64,000 nt of DNA from an uncultured Dysgonomonas sp. (GTDB lineage Bacteria; Bacteroidota; Bacteroidia; Bacteroidales; Dysgonomonadaceae), in NCBI GenBank assembly GCA_900556485.1, contig USOX01000001.1, positions 554,100 through 618,099 on the forward strand, given 5' to 3'. A program made the translations under genes and the position numbers. Each line of letters opens with the position of its first letter. Position 1 is the stretch's first letter. Shown here piece by piece: positions 51,085 through 58,914 of this stretch. The notes under the pieces are model-generated. The model saw nothing but the letters and a program-made list of their open reading frames with translations, was not told the DNA's origin and ran no database searches.

Positions 51085-51780
51085 ATGTATTGGTCCATCG
51101 TCATCAAACTCATCATCGGTATGATTGGGGTACTGCTCTTCCTGCGCATGACCGGCAAAACGCAAATGGCAAACCTCACACCACTCGACACCGTAAACAC
51201 CATCGTACTTGGGGCATTGGTGGGTAGCATTATCTATATGCCCGATACCCGTGTGTGGATTCTGGGCTTTGCCATGCTCGTGTGGTTCGTGCTTAATATG
51301 CTGGTCAGGCTGTTATTGCGTATAAACTTCTTCAGTAAACTGATTCACGGTGAACCCGAAACGCTGATTAAGGATGGCAGGATAGACCTTCAAATGCTCA
51401 AAAGGAACAATCTGGGTATAGACCAGTTTCGGGCGAAGTTGAGGGAAAGCGAAATCTTTTCACTGCTGGATGTTGACGAAGTGGTGTTTGAAACGGATGG
51501 CGAATTTACCATCATCAAAAAGAGCAAAGGCTCGGAATCTTACCTGTTGATTAGTAACGGCGATATCGTAAAGGAAGAACTAGAGAGTTCGGGACATGAT
51601 GAAGATTGGCTGAACAAGCATCTGGGTGAGTTGGGATATGATAAGTATGACGAGTTATTTGCTGCCGAATATACCCCTGAAAGAGGATTTTATGTGATTG
51701 ATAAGGAAGGAAACATTATGAATAAAAATAAGGAGGGCGAAGTAAATAAGGTGGATGAGGTGGATAGTATCGTCGGCTAA
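51085..51780 (+). CDS. DUF421 (YetF/YcaP-like) membrane protein
   Basis: 231 residues. Three N-terminal transmembrane segments (MYWSIVIKLIIGMIGVLLFL, VNTIVLGALVGSIIYM, ILGFAMLVWFVLNMLVRLLL) and the family signature RMTGKTQMANLTPLDTVNTI. The cytoplasmic C-terminal domain (LIKDGRIDLQMLKRNNLGID onward) is typical of YetF-like proteins. An added acidic C-terminal tail follows. Function unknown in the family. It is 18 nt after the beta-barrel gene. Confidence 0.9.
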   Translation: MYWSIVIKLIIGMIGVLLFLRMTGKTQMANLTPLDTVNTIVLGALVGSIIYMPDTRVWILGFAMLVWFVLNMLVRLLLRINFFSKLIHGEPETLIKDGRIDLQMLKRNNLGIDQFRAKLRESEIFSLLDVDEVVFETDGEFTIIKKSKGSESYLLISNGDIVKEELESSGHDEDWLNKHLGELGYDKYDELFAAEYTPERGFYVIDKEGNIMNKNKEGEVNKVDEVDSIVG

Positions 51781-51847
51781 ACGTGCGCAGTTCGTGGTTG
51801 CAAGGTTGCCTGAGTGGCATTTTGATAGTTTCTTCCTGGGAAATCAA

Positions 51848-52630
51848 TTACAAGTCTTTCAAAACATTCATCCCGTTGATTGCTGCCGGAAAACCTGCAT
51901 ATACTGACATTAAGAGCATCACTTCCTTAATTTCATCTTTCGTCAGTCCGATATTTAATCCTGCGCGGATATGAAAATCCAGTTGGGAAGAAGCATTTCC
52001 CAGCGTTGTCAATGCTGCAATGGTGGCTATCTGGCGGTATCTTTTATCGAGGCTTTCCCGCGAATAAATATCACCGTAGCCGTATTCGATGACAAAGCGT
52101 ACCAGTTCGGGAGAGAAATTATCGAAAGTTTCTTTCAATAGCCGCTCTTGATTTGCGTCTAATTGGGAAAGATATTCCGAACCTTTTTCGTAGCGTGAAA
52201 GACGATCGTTTACGACGGTTCCTTCTCCCTGCGTATCATTTATGCCCTCTGCTTTGCGTTCTGCCAAGACTTCTTTCAGGGTATTCATGGCGCAGATGGC
52301 TTTCGGGAAGCCCACATAAACGGATAGATGCAGTACCAGTTCTTTTACTTCGGTCACGGTACAGCCGGAGTTTAACGCTCCGTTGAAATGGACTTTCATT
52401 TCTGGAACGGCACGCTGTGCTATCAGTGAGGCGACGGCGGCTACTTCTTTGGATTTGTTATCGAGCAATGGCAAACTGTAAACGTCTCCGAAGGAATATT
52501 CTATAATAAATCTTCCTAAATCGGGGGAGATATCTTTTAATCCGTTGACTACTCTTTCTCCGGCTTCGCCGTCTATTTCCTGTAATTTGTTCCAACCGCG
52601 GGCGTAGCGGTCGGAAAAATATTTCTTCAT
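51848..52630 (-). CDS. carboxymuconolactone decarboxylase family protein (two CMD repeats)
   Basis: 260 residues, cytoplasmic (no signal peptide). CMD repeat 1 is about 45-120 (VAAVASLIAQRAVPEMKVHFNG and VKELVLHLSVYVGFPKA); repeat 2 about 175-255 (IATIAALTTLGNASSQLDFHI and IKEVMLLMSVYAGFPAAINGM). No CxxC pair. It is a paralogue of the exported CMD protein at 49013, sharing the AGFP segment. It overlaps the hydrolase gene upstream by 4 nt, so the NTF2-hydrolase-CMD set is one operon. A role in a beta-ketoadipate-like or aromatic detoxification route is possible. Confidence 0.88.
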   Translation of the reverse strand: MKKYFSDRYARGWNKLQEIDGEAGERVVNGLKDISPDLGRFIIEYSFGDVYSLPLLDNKSKEVAAVASLIAQRAVPEMKVHFNGALNSGCTVTEVKELVLHLSVYVGFPKAICAMNTLKEVLAERKAEGINDTQGEGTVVNDRLSRYEKGSEYLSQLDANQERLLKETFDNFSPELVRFVIEYGYGDIYSRESLDKRYRQIATIAALTTLGNASSQLDFHIRAGLNIGLTKDEIKEVMLLMSVYAGFPAAINGMNVLKDL

Positions 52631-53436
52631 AAGGCGTTATGATTTAAAAAGGCTGTTAGTTCATTGGTAAACAACTGTGCTGCCTCTATCGGTGCATGGT
52701 GTCCAACTCCGGGGATGATTGCTAACGAAGCATTCTGAATCTTGCTTTTCATTTCTTCGGCAATCTCTATGGGGGTAGCATGGTCTTCCGTGCCGACAAC
52801 AATGAGTGTTGGACAGGTTATGTTTTCTAATTTTCCGCTGACATCTGTACGGTTGATTACGGCGGCTTCTGTTGCTGGTATCATTGCCTGAAAGTTGTTA
52901 TTTTTCATTACCTGCAATTCTTTTTCACGCAGTGCCGTATGATTAGTAAGAAAATGTTTTCCGACTATTGCTTGTTGGACTCTTTCAATCATCGCTTCAA
53001 TCTGCCTTTTATCGCCGTTGCGAAATACTTCTATTCTTTCTTTCCATAAAGGTATCCGGTCTGGATATTCGGCAAGGTGGCTGCTGCCTACCAATACCAA
53101 TCGTCCGACCAATTCCGGATGACTGGCAGCAAGAAGCATAAATACCATTCCGCCTTGAGATAAGCCAACAAGCATCGGTTTCTTAATGTCATTGTCGATT
53201 ATAAACTTCTTAAAATCCTCCGCAATATCTTCAAGTGTCCAACCATCGGGATTAAATGTTGATTTTCCGTGAGCGGGCAAATCGAAAGAGTAACAGGTAT
53301 AGCTTTCCTGCAAACTTTCAACCTGTGTATCAAAAATAGTATGGTCAACAAACAGACCATGAGCGAAAATAACAGGAATTCCTTCTCCTGTCTGTTGGTA
53401 AAAATAATCAGCTGCTTTTCCTTTATATATAAGCAT
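52627..53436 (-). CDS. alpha/beta-hydrolase
   Basis: 269 residues. Core motifs: PVIFAHGLFVDHTIFDTQ (oxyanion region), SFDLPAHGKS, nucleophile elbow VGLSQGGMV (Ser about 95), and the C-terminal GVGHHAPIEAA carrying the catalytic His. Asp in VVGTEDHATP is the acid. It resembles the 3-oxoadipate enol-lactonase/haloperoxidase group, which fits its CMD neighbour since both activities occur in 3-oxoadipate pathways; the true substrate is unknown. Overlaps the CMD gene by 4 nt. Confidence 0.9.
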   Translation of the reverse strand: MLIYKGKAADYFYQQTGEGIPVIFAHGLFVDHTIFDTQVESLQESYTCYSFDLPAHGKSTFNPDGWTLEDIAEDFKKFIIDNDIKKPMLVGLSQGGMVFMLLAASHPELVGRLVLVGSSHLAEYPDRIPLWKERIEVFRNGDKRQIEAMIERVQQAIVGKHFLTNHTALREKELQVMKNNNFQAMIPATEAAVINRTDVSGKLENITCPTLIVVGTEDHATPIEIAEEMKSKIQNASLAIIPGVGHHAPIEAAQLFTNELTAFLNHNAL

Positions 53437-53440
53437 AAGT

Positions 53441-53836
53441 TTAATCTTTTAAGAATGAAAGGTAAAGGCCGTAAGAATCTTCGAGGATTTTATAACCTGT
53501 GATTTTGCTGTTTTCCAATGTGAATTGAATCATCCAGTCGCTGATTATCAGCTTTTGGGTGGGTTTTACCAAGTGGGTAAAGTTACCTGTAACGAAAACT
53601 TTATCATCTGTCGTAAAGTAATGAATGATATTAAATTCTTTTGGTTCGAAATTCTGAGAAAAGCGGTTGAAAAATGTTGCGATCTGTTCTTTGCCTTCCC
53701 ATCGTCCGACTGTAGGAACATTATTGGAACCTTTTATTGTCCATACGGCGTTATCGCTAATCAGTTCGAATGCTTCCTGTGTTTTACCTACCAGGAACAG
53801 GGAAAAATACTTTTGTACGATTTCTAAATTATTCAT
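53441..53836 (-). CDS. NTF2-like/SnoaL-type protein
   Basis: 131 residues of the NTF2-like cone fold: VQKYFSLFLVGKTQEAFELIS, AVWTIKGSNNVPTVGRWEGKEQIATFFNRF and VFVTGNFTHLVKPTQKLIISDWMIQFTLENSKIT. SnoaL-like members isomerise or bind small hydrophobic ligands. First gene of a minus-strand operon with hydrolase and CMD (gap of 4 nt to the hydrolase). An exact -7 box is 30 nt upstream. Confidence 0.87.
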   Translation of the reverse strand: MNNLEIVQKYFSLFLVGKTQEAFELISDNAVWTIKGSNNVPTVGRWEGKEQIATFFNRFSQNFEPKEFNIIHYFTTDDKVFVTGNFTHLVKPTQKLIISDWMIQFTLENSKITGYKILEDSYGLYLSFLKD

Positions 53837-53865
53837 CTTTTTTGTAGCTGTTTAATTAACAGTAC

Positions 53866-53873
53866 AAAGGTAG
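53866..53873 (-). promoter_or_regulatory. -7 promoter box of the NTF2-hydrolase-CMD operon
   Basis: Minus strand TACCTTTG, exact TAnnTTTG, 30 nt before the first ATG. Confidence 0.5.
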
Positions 53874-53903
53874 GGCGATGAGCAGGTGTAGGGGTAGGAC
53901 TTT

Positions 53904-54722
53904 TTATAGCTGTTTTCTGTACTTTCTCAGAAAAGCGGAAGGTGAAAGATTGGTTTTCTTTTTAAATAAGCGGGTGAAGTATGACGGATCTTCGAAACCA
54001 ATATTAAAGGCAATTTCGTTGATATTAAACTGCGAATAGATTAACTGACGTTTGGCTTCGGTTATTTTCAAGTCGAGGATATATTGCTTGGCGGAGATTC
54101 CGGTGGATGTTTTTATCAGTGTGTTGAATGTGTCTTCGGGGAGGTTCATTTTACGTGCATAGTCTTCGACTTTGTGGAGGGTGTGGTTTTCGTAAACGAG
54201 TTTCCTGAATGTATCAATGGTTTGGTTTGCGGCCGGATAATGAGGGCCGTTATCGTTGGCAATGCGTGCGAGTACAGCGTATAGATAGGATATGCCTGAT
54301 TGTATGGCTATGGAAGAAAGGGTATCGTCCTTGCTGCTTTCGTCGAGCAGGTTAGTGAATAATTCTTGCAGAAAGGCGTTTTGTGTGGTAATATCTACAT
54401 AAGGATAATGTGATTCGAGTTGCAGCTGACGGGCGAACATGAGGTCGATCATCAATACATAGCCGCGGCTGTTTTCGGAATAATCCCAGTTATGCACTTG
54501 CTTGGGGTTTACAAAAAATATCCGGTCTTTCCTGATTTCGTACTCCTGAAAATCTACCACATAAAAGCCGGTTCCTTCGGTAAACCATACCAGCGAATAG
54601 AACGTATGGCGGTGAGGCCACTCGATGTTGGGGTCGTCCGTTCCTTCGAAGGTGCCTATGTAATAGGGGATGGTTTCCTGCGGGGATTGGAGGATATCGG
54701 CTATGGTGTATTCTTTGAGCAT
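53904..54722 (-). CDS. AraC-family transcriptional regulator
   Basis: 272 residues. N-terminal AraC-type cupin (IEWPHRHTFYSLVWFTEGTGFYVVDFQEYEIRKDRIFFVN). C-terminal DNA-binding domain with two HTH motifs: VEDYARKMNLPEDTFNTLIKTSTGISAKQYI and NINEIAFNIGFEDPSYFTRLFKKKTNLSPSAFLRKYR. It sits directly upstream of the NTF2-hydrolase-CMD operon on the same strand and is the likely regulator. The 5' end overlaps the APH gene by 22 nt, and a -7 box 4 nt upstream suggests a leaderless start. Confidence 0.92.
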   Translation of the reverse strand: MLKEYTIADILQSPQETIPYYIGTFEGTDDPNIEWPHRHTFYSLVWFTEGTGFYVVDFQEYEIRKDRIFFVNPKQVHNWDYSENSRGYVLMIDLMFARQLQLESHYPYVDITTQNAFLQELFTNLLDESSKDDTLSSIAIQSGISYLYAVLARIANDNGPHYPAANQTIDTFRKLVYENHTLHKVEDYARKMNLPEDTFNTLIKTSTGISAKQYILDLKITEAKRQLIYSQFNINEIAFNIGFEDPSYFTRLFKKKTNLSPSAFLRKYRKQL

Positions 54723-55594
54723 GGGGCAAAGGTACGTAAAACAGCAATATTATTCCGCATCCTGCCTGCACATTGTACAATACCTTCTTCGTCCTTTCTG
54801 TCAATTAAGAACAGCATTTCCATTAATGGCAAAAGTTGTCGTCGGATGGCGACTTTTTCTCTTAGAACTTCGTCGCCGCCATAAGCTACTATTGTAGCGT
54901 CTAACATCGTATCATCTTCGAGTCCGGTAAAGTCGTACGACTTTTCGAAAATACCGGCATCGCCAAAATCGATTATCCCTACTTTGCAATCGTCGGTTAA
55001 TAGTATATTATTGTAGCCTAAATCACAATGGCAAAAAACGTATTCTGTGCCCAGATTTGCGGATTTTAGAGGCAGACTTGTTACGAGTTCTTCAATGGCG
55101 TCCAATTCGCTTTCATTAAAATGCTTTTTTAATGTGCGCTTTTTCTTAAAAAAGGATTTTTGGAATGATTCTATTTCGCTGCTTTCATCCGTTGGACTAT
55201 CTCCTTTGTAGTCAATCGTATGGAGCTTTTTCAGGAACAAACCTATTTGAGTACCCACATCTCTCTTCTGTCTCTCGCTTAACTTATCTACGGATTTTGC
55301 TGTAATTGATTTTCCCTGAACGCCATGAAAACCTGCATAAGAAGTGTCCTCACCAAGCCATTTAATTACCGGAAGATTTACATTGAATTCATATTCGCTG
55401 ATGAGTTTTAAAATGCTAAATTCGTGTTCACATTCTTCCTTATATTTTTTGCCTCTGGGGAATTTAAAAACAAATTTGCCATTGTCAACGATATAGACGC
55501 GACTTGTCCAGCCAATTTCATTTAAGACAATACGGTGTTCGTCATCTATTTGGGTTAGTTTTTTAACGATGGCTAATTCTTGAGGTTTATTCAT
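54701..55594 (-). CDS. aminoglycoside-phosphotransferase-like kinase
   Basis: 297 residues with a protein-kinase-like fold of the APH family. ATP-binding Lys44 in FVFKFPRGKKY, the catalytic loop FCHCDLGYNNILL with Asp191 and Asn196, and the metal-binding IIDFGDAG (Asp209). The architecture is nearest to APH(2'')-like or other small-molecule kinases. Whether it confers aminoglycoside or other antibiotic resistance cannot be judged from sequence. The last 22 nt overlap the AraC start. An exact -7 box lies 34 nt upstream. Confidence 0.88.
   Translation of the reverse strand: MNKPQELAIVKKLTQIDDEHRIVLNEIGWTSRVYIVDNGKFVFKFPRGKKYKEECEHEFSILKLISEYEFNVNLPVIKWLGEDTSYAGFHGVQGKSITAKSVDKLSERQKRDVGTQIGLFLKKLHTIDYKGDSPTDESSEIESFQKSFFKKKRTLKKHFNESELDAIEELVTSLPLKSANLGTEYVFCHCDLGYNNILLTDDCKVGIIDFGDAGIFEKSYDFTGLEDDTMLDATIVAYGGDEVLREKVAIRRQLLPLMEMLFLIDRKDEEGIVQCAGRMRNNIAVLRTFAPCSKNTP
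54727..54734 (-). promoter_or_regulatory. -7 promoter box of the second AraC gene, inside the APH ORF
   Basis: Minus strand TACCTTTG ends 4 nt before the AraC ATG, predicting a leaderless transcript. It lies within the 3' end of the kinase gene. Confidence 0.45.
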
Positions 55595-55627
55595 GGTGTC
55601 AGGATCGATTCAATTAATTTTCAAGTG

Positions 55628-55635
55628 CAAAGGTA
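55628..55635 (-). promoter_or_regulatory. -7 promoter box of the kinase gene
   Basis: Minus strand TACCTTTG, exact TAnnTTTG match, 34 nt before the start codon. Confidence 0.5.
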
Positions 55636-55699
55636 TCGGTTTTTATTCCTTTTCTTATAGTATATGGTTATCTTTACCGGAAATTATTTCCTCTGAATT

Positions 55700-56107
55700 A
55701 TGGCTGAAGTATTTTACAATATGTCCCATCTATCGACTGATGAACTTCGGGAGTTGTTTACATCTTATCGGAGGTTTGGATGGATAGATTATGAATATGA
55801 AGTATTAGATGAAAATTTTCCTCCAATAGAACCACTTACGGATGCTGAAATCATTTTGAATATCCAAGCTGACAACGAAAAGAATTATTTTGTTTTCATG
55901 CTGAACCATGAAGATGAGGAAGACGGTGTAATGATTGGTTTTGGACTGAATTATCACGAAGATTTTTCAGCATATCTACACCTTTCTCCTAAATACCTGA
56001 AAGAGTTGATCAAGAAATATGGGTTGGTAAGTAAAGCTACTGATGCCCAGAAACTAACAGTTGAGGAGTATTTGATTGCGCAATCCAGAAACTATCCGTT
56101 GAATTAA
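55700..56107 (+). CDS. hypothetical acidic protein (135 aa)
   Basis: MAEVFYNMSHLSTDELRELF and a middle stretch AEIILNIQADNEKNYFVFML, then ASP/GLU-rich HEDEEDGVMIGFGLNYHED. No signal peptide or membrane segment. I do not recognise the family; it reads as an alpha/beta cytoplasmic protein. It lies 10 nt before the SRPBCC gene on the same strand and is divergent from the kinase. The internal ATG at 55721 (MSHLSTDEL) is an alternative start. Confidence 0.65.
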   Translation: MAEVFYNMSHLSTDELRELFTSYRRFGWIDYEYEVLDENFPPIEPLTDAEIILNIQADNEKNYFVFMLNHEDEEDGVMIGFGLNYHEDFSAYLHLSPKYLKELIKKYGLVSKATDAQKLTVEEYLIAQSRNYPLN

Positions 56108-56117
56108 TAAGAACATA

Positions 56118-56618
56118 ATGAGTTATACTATGAAATTTCCATCAGCAGATAAATGGGTAACCAGCCCACAGAGAAACGGTATTATGATAGAGTTAAATGC
56201 ATCGGTCGATGAAGTGTGGCAGTTTGTGGGCAACCCGGCAAATGTTTTTTCTGACTGCTGCGGTGTAAATAGTGTCGAATCAAAAACAAACGATTCAGGT
56301 AGATGCACCGAATATACTATCAACTATGAAGCTGAGGATGGTGGTGAGGATATGGTTGCTCGTTCCGCAATGGTTTGGTATGAATCTAATCAAGGTTGGG
56401 CTTCTCTTGATGAAGAACCACATCCTATGGGTTTTGAACAATCACTTTTATTGGTAACAATAGAAGAAAAAGAGGAAAAAACCGTATTGAGCTGGAATAT
56501 GTATTATGACATTGCAAATGATGAAATGCTGCAAATGTTTATCACTGGATTGGAACAATCGCTGAATGAAGAAGTAGCCCAGTTGTTCATTCAGAAATTT
56601 GGTGGCAGAATGAAATGA
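56118..56618 (+). CDS. SRPBCC (START/Bet v1-like) protein
   Basis: 166 residues with the SRPBCC fold: MIELNASVDEVWQFVGNPANVFS at the first strand, then a central beta sheet (RCTEYTINYEAEDGGEDMV; ALVTIEEKEEKTVLSWNMYY-like segment) and a long C-terminal helix (LEQSLNEEVAQLFIQKFG). These domains bind hydrophobic ligands; Bacteroidetes members often belong to stress or detoxification clusters. Second gene of the plus-strand pair; followed by a bidirectional terminator. Confidence 0.85.
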   Translation: MSYTMKFPSADKWVTSPQRNGIMIELNASVDEVWQFVGNPANVFSDCCGVNSVESKTNDSGRCTEYTINYEAEDGGEDMVARSAMVWYESNQGWASLDEEPHPMGFEQSLLLVTIEEKEEKTVLSWNMYYDIANDEMLQMFITGLEQSLNEEVAQLFIQKFGGRMK

Positions 56619-56656
56619 TAAATTTCATAAAGCATCAAATATTTAATTAAAAAAAT

Positions 56657-56693
56657 AAACCGGACAAGAGAGATTTCCTGCCCGGTTTTATTT
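56657..56693. terminator. bidirectional terminator between cargo and tra operon
   Basis: AAACCGGACA pairs with TGCCCGGTTT around a 12-nt loop (one mismatch), with TTTTATTTG following on the plus strand and TTTATTTTTTT on the minus strand. It separates the SRPBCC gene from traQ, which converge. Confidence 0.75.
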
Positions 56694-56756
56694 GCACACA
56701 ATTATATATTTCGATGCAGTGAAAAAATAATTTCAATGCAGTGAAATGTTTTTTCG

Positions 56757-57200
56757 TTAAGTATCATCATTGCTTTCCTCTTTATCTCCCTGCTCATTAT
56801 TAAATGTAAAAGAAAGCATAAACTCCTTCCCAAACGAATCAAAGAAAACCACCTCTACATTATGTGCATCTTCTGATAACGAGCGGAAGTAAAGCCGGAA
56901 TGATCTATTATTCAGCTCATAAGTATCATTCGGCAGAAACGGTTCTCCGTCATCCATCCATAACTGACCCTCTCCATCATATTGGAAGTAACGCAGATAA
57001 TACTGGGTATTATTATACTCCCCCTCACGATGCAGTGTACAACGTATTTCAGCTACCTCATTTACTTGCAGCTTTTTCGGCACAGGCAAGTGAGTAACCG
57101 TGAATTCATAATCCTGCTTAATATCAATATTGTCGCTACAGGCACACGCTATTGCGGCGAGCAATAGCGTAAATAGTATGTAAGAAAAAGACCTTCTCAT
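56757..57200 (-). CDS. traQ: conjugal transfer lipoprotein TraQ (DUF3872)
   Basis: 147 residues. Lipoprotein signal (LAAIACACSDNIDIK). The DUF3872 core is DYEFTVTHLPVPKKLQVNEVAEIRCTLHREGEYNNTQYYLRYFQYDG, followed by NNRSFRLYFRSLSEDAHNVEVVFFDSFG. TraQ is the most distal protein of CTnDOT-type transfer regions; role in mating-pair formation is unknown. It closes the minus-strand tra operon, 26 nt after traO. No traP gene lies between them. Confidence 0.9.
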   Translation of the reverse strand: MRRSFSYILFTLLLAAIACACSDNIDIKQDYEFTVTHLPVPKKLQVNEVAEIRCTLHREGEYNNTQYYLRYFQYDGEGQLWMDDGEPFLPNDTYELNNRSFRLYFRSLSEDAHNVEVVFFDSFGKEFMLSFTFNNEQGDKEESNDDT

Positions 57201-57226
57201 TTTTATGAATTTTATTTGTTAAACTT

Positions 57227-57802
57227 CTAATTAATAATGAATTTTATCCCTGCTCCGATTTGGGTATGGAACAGGTTTATGGAAGAACCACCCAGAATAC
57301 GTTCCCGAACGTTAAGCAGTAACACAATGCGATCGGATAGATATGTCTCAATCTCAAAGGTTACTGCTCCACCATACAGGAAATTATCATCATCCGTAAT
57401 GGTCGAACCATCAAAAAGCAGCGACTCTCCCCAATTTACCGTTTCATATCCAGCCATAGCCGAAGCCCCAACAGAAAAGAAAAATATCTTACGGGGATCA
57501 CTCAGGAACTTATAGTAATATCCTCCTTCCAGTGTGAATTGAGCAGTAGGTATTAACTCCGTTTTATACAGGTGGGACTTCTGGAGATATTCTCCACCGA
57601 ACACCCAGCGATTACCGTTCTTTGTGTAAGTTGAAAGGGCAATACCTCCGGCAAATGCTTGCTTATCGCCTTTTTCCAAACGAAATCCATCTACTGCACC
57701 TACTGAGAATTGTAACCCTTTTTGTCCTGGCAAGTAACGCTGGGCATGTGCCTGCCCGATGAGGGCAAGGCACAAAATCATTAATAATACTATCCGCTTC
57801 AT
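57227..57802 (-). CDS. traO: conjugal transfer outer-membrane protein TraO
   Basis: 191 residues. Signal peptide (MKRIVLLMILCLALIGQAHA), then an eight-stranded-barrel-type protein: QRYLPGQKGLQFSVGAVDGF, KQAFAGGIALSTYTKNGNRWVFGGEYL, ending INLFHTQIGAGIKFIIN. Bacteroides TraO is an outer-membrane component of the mating apparatus. Overlaps traN by 1 nt (TAATG), indicating coupled translation. Confidence 0.92.
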   Translation of the reverse strand: MKRIVLLMILCLALIGQAHAQRYLPGQKGLQFSVGAVDGFRLEKGDKQAFAGGIALSTYTKNGNRWVFGGEYLQKSHLYKTELIPTAQFTLEGGYYYKFLSDPRKIFFFSVGASAMAGYETVNWGESLLFDGSTITDDDNFLYGGAVTFEIETYLSDRIVLLLNVRERILGGSSINLFHTQIGAGIKFIIN

Positions 57803-58794
57803 TATCGTACTTTTAGTTCGTTGATTTGTTTAGCGCGAATAAGGTCTGCGTTCTCAATAGTAAAAGTTTGGTTCCGGCCACCATTCTTTTCAAACACTTC
57901 GATAATAAGCAACTTATCGGCAGGAATGGTTATTTTGTCCAATGCAAAAACCGTTCTTTCCGTACCATTGGCTCCGACCGTAGTTATGAAATTATAGGCA
58001 CGAAGCGGATAGATAACCGTTTCCTGAATGGCGGTACGTTTGGTTAATTTCTTATCAACGACTTTCATGCGCACAAAATCAATATCAAATGGTACGTTGG
58101 TTGAATTTTTGATCTGAGTGTGCAAATACAATAAATTATTATGCGAATAAATTCCTTTCAGCGTGTACTGGATTCCAAAACGTTTCCCTCCGATATGTTT
58201 GATATGCCGTTTGTTATCCTTATAAATGGCACGATTGATGAGGTACACGACACGAGGCGACTCGCTTCCGAGTTCCTTCAGGTAGATATCAAGCGAATTG
58301 TTAGGGCGGTTGGTTACAATGCCATCATGCATAAAATCCCGCATTTCGATATTGAGTTTTTCCGGCTCATCTGCATATTTTACATTATAGGTATAGTAAC
58401 TTCCTTCATCCGTAATTACTGCAAGGTTGGTTTCCGACTCAAATCCCCTGACAGATGCTTTCACACGAAGGATATTTTCCGAACTCCCTGCTTTCCCCGC
58501 AATAATATTCGATGAACCCAGATCCACATAACGAATGGATGACGGGAAAATAATATGCGTTGTTTTATCGAAAGTCACTTCCAGCCCGTATGGAGGAATC
58601 ATTCGGTCGAAAGTTATTTTCTTGGTCAGACCTTCATAATAGTCCCCGAATGTTGGGTTTAATACCTGATGCAAATCCTCCTGCATCTCTTCGGATGACT
58701 GGTTAACCGTTACAACCTCTTCACTTATAGTTTGTGCATGAACAGACAGCACTGTACTCGCTACGATAGCGAACATTAAAAAATACTTTTTCAT
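57802..58794 (-). CDS. traN: conjugative transposon protein TraN (VirB9-like role)
   Basis: 330 residues. Signal peptide, then a long beta-rich protein: LEVTFDKTTHIIFPSSIRYVDLGSSNIIAGKAG and FGIQYTLKGIYSHNNLLYLHTQIKNSTNVPFDIDFVRM, the family core; TIPADKLLIIEVFEKNGGR at the C-terminus. Part of the outer-membrane core complex together with TraM and TraO. Separated from traM by 120 nt, where the tra operon has its only sizeable gap. Confidence 0.93.
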   Translation of the reverse strand: MKKYFLMFAIVASTVLSVHAQTISEEVVTVNQSSEEMQEDLHQVLNPTFGDYYEGLTKKITFDRMIPPYGLEVTFDKTTHIIFPSSIRYVDLGSSNIIAGKAGSSENILRVKASVRGFESETNLAVITDEGSYYTYNVKYADEPEKLNIEMRDFMHDGIVTNRPNNSLDIYLKELGSESPRVVYLINRAIYKDNKRHIKHIGGKRFGIQYTLKGIYSHNNLLYLHTQIKNSTNVPFDIDFVRMKVVDKKLTKRTAIQETVIYPLRAYNFITTVGANGTERTVFALDKITIPADKLLIIEVFEKNGGRNQTFTIENADLIRAKQINELKVR

Positions 58795-58914
58795 TTTCTG
58801 ATTTTACTTTCAATAGATTTAGTCGTTTGTCGTGACTTGGCATACCCCAAGCAAGCTTGGTTTCTGCTCTCGCTACTTCAAACGTTGAATTAATTTGTGG
58901 ATAAAATAAATTTG

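Noticed and set aside
56700-56756. Imperfect direct repeat TTTCGATGCAGTGAAA / TTTCAATGCAGTGAAA (about 56709 and 56731)
   Set aside because: Two short copies before traQ's end; too little to call a repeat array or attachment site.
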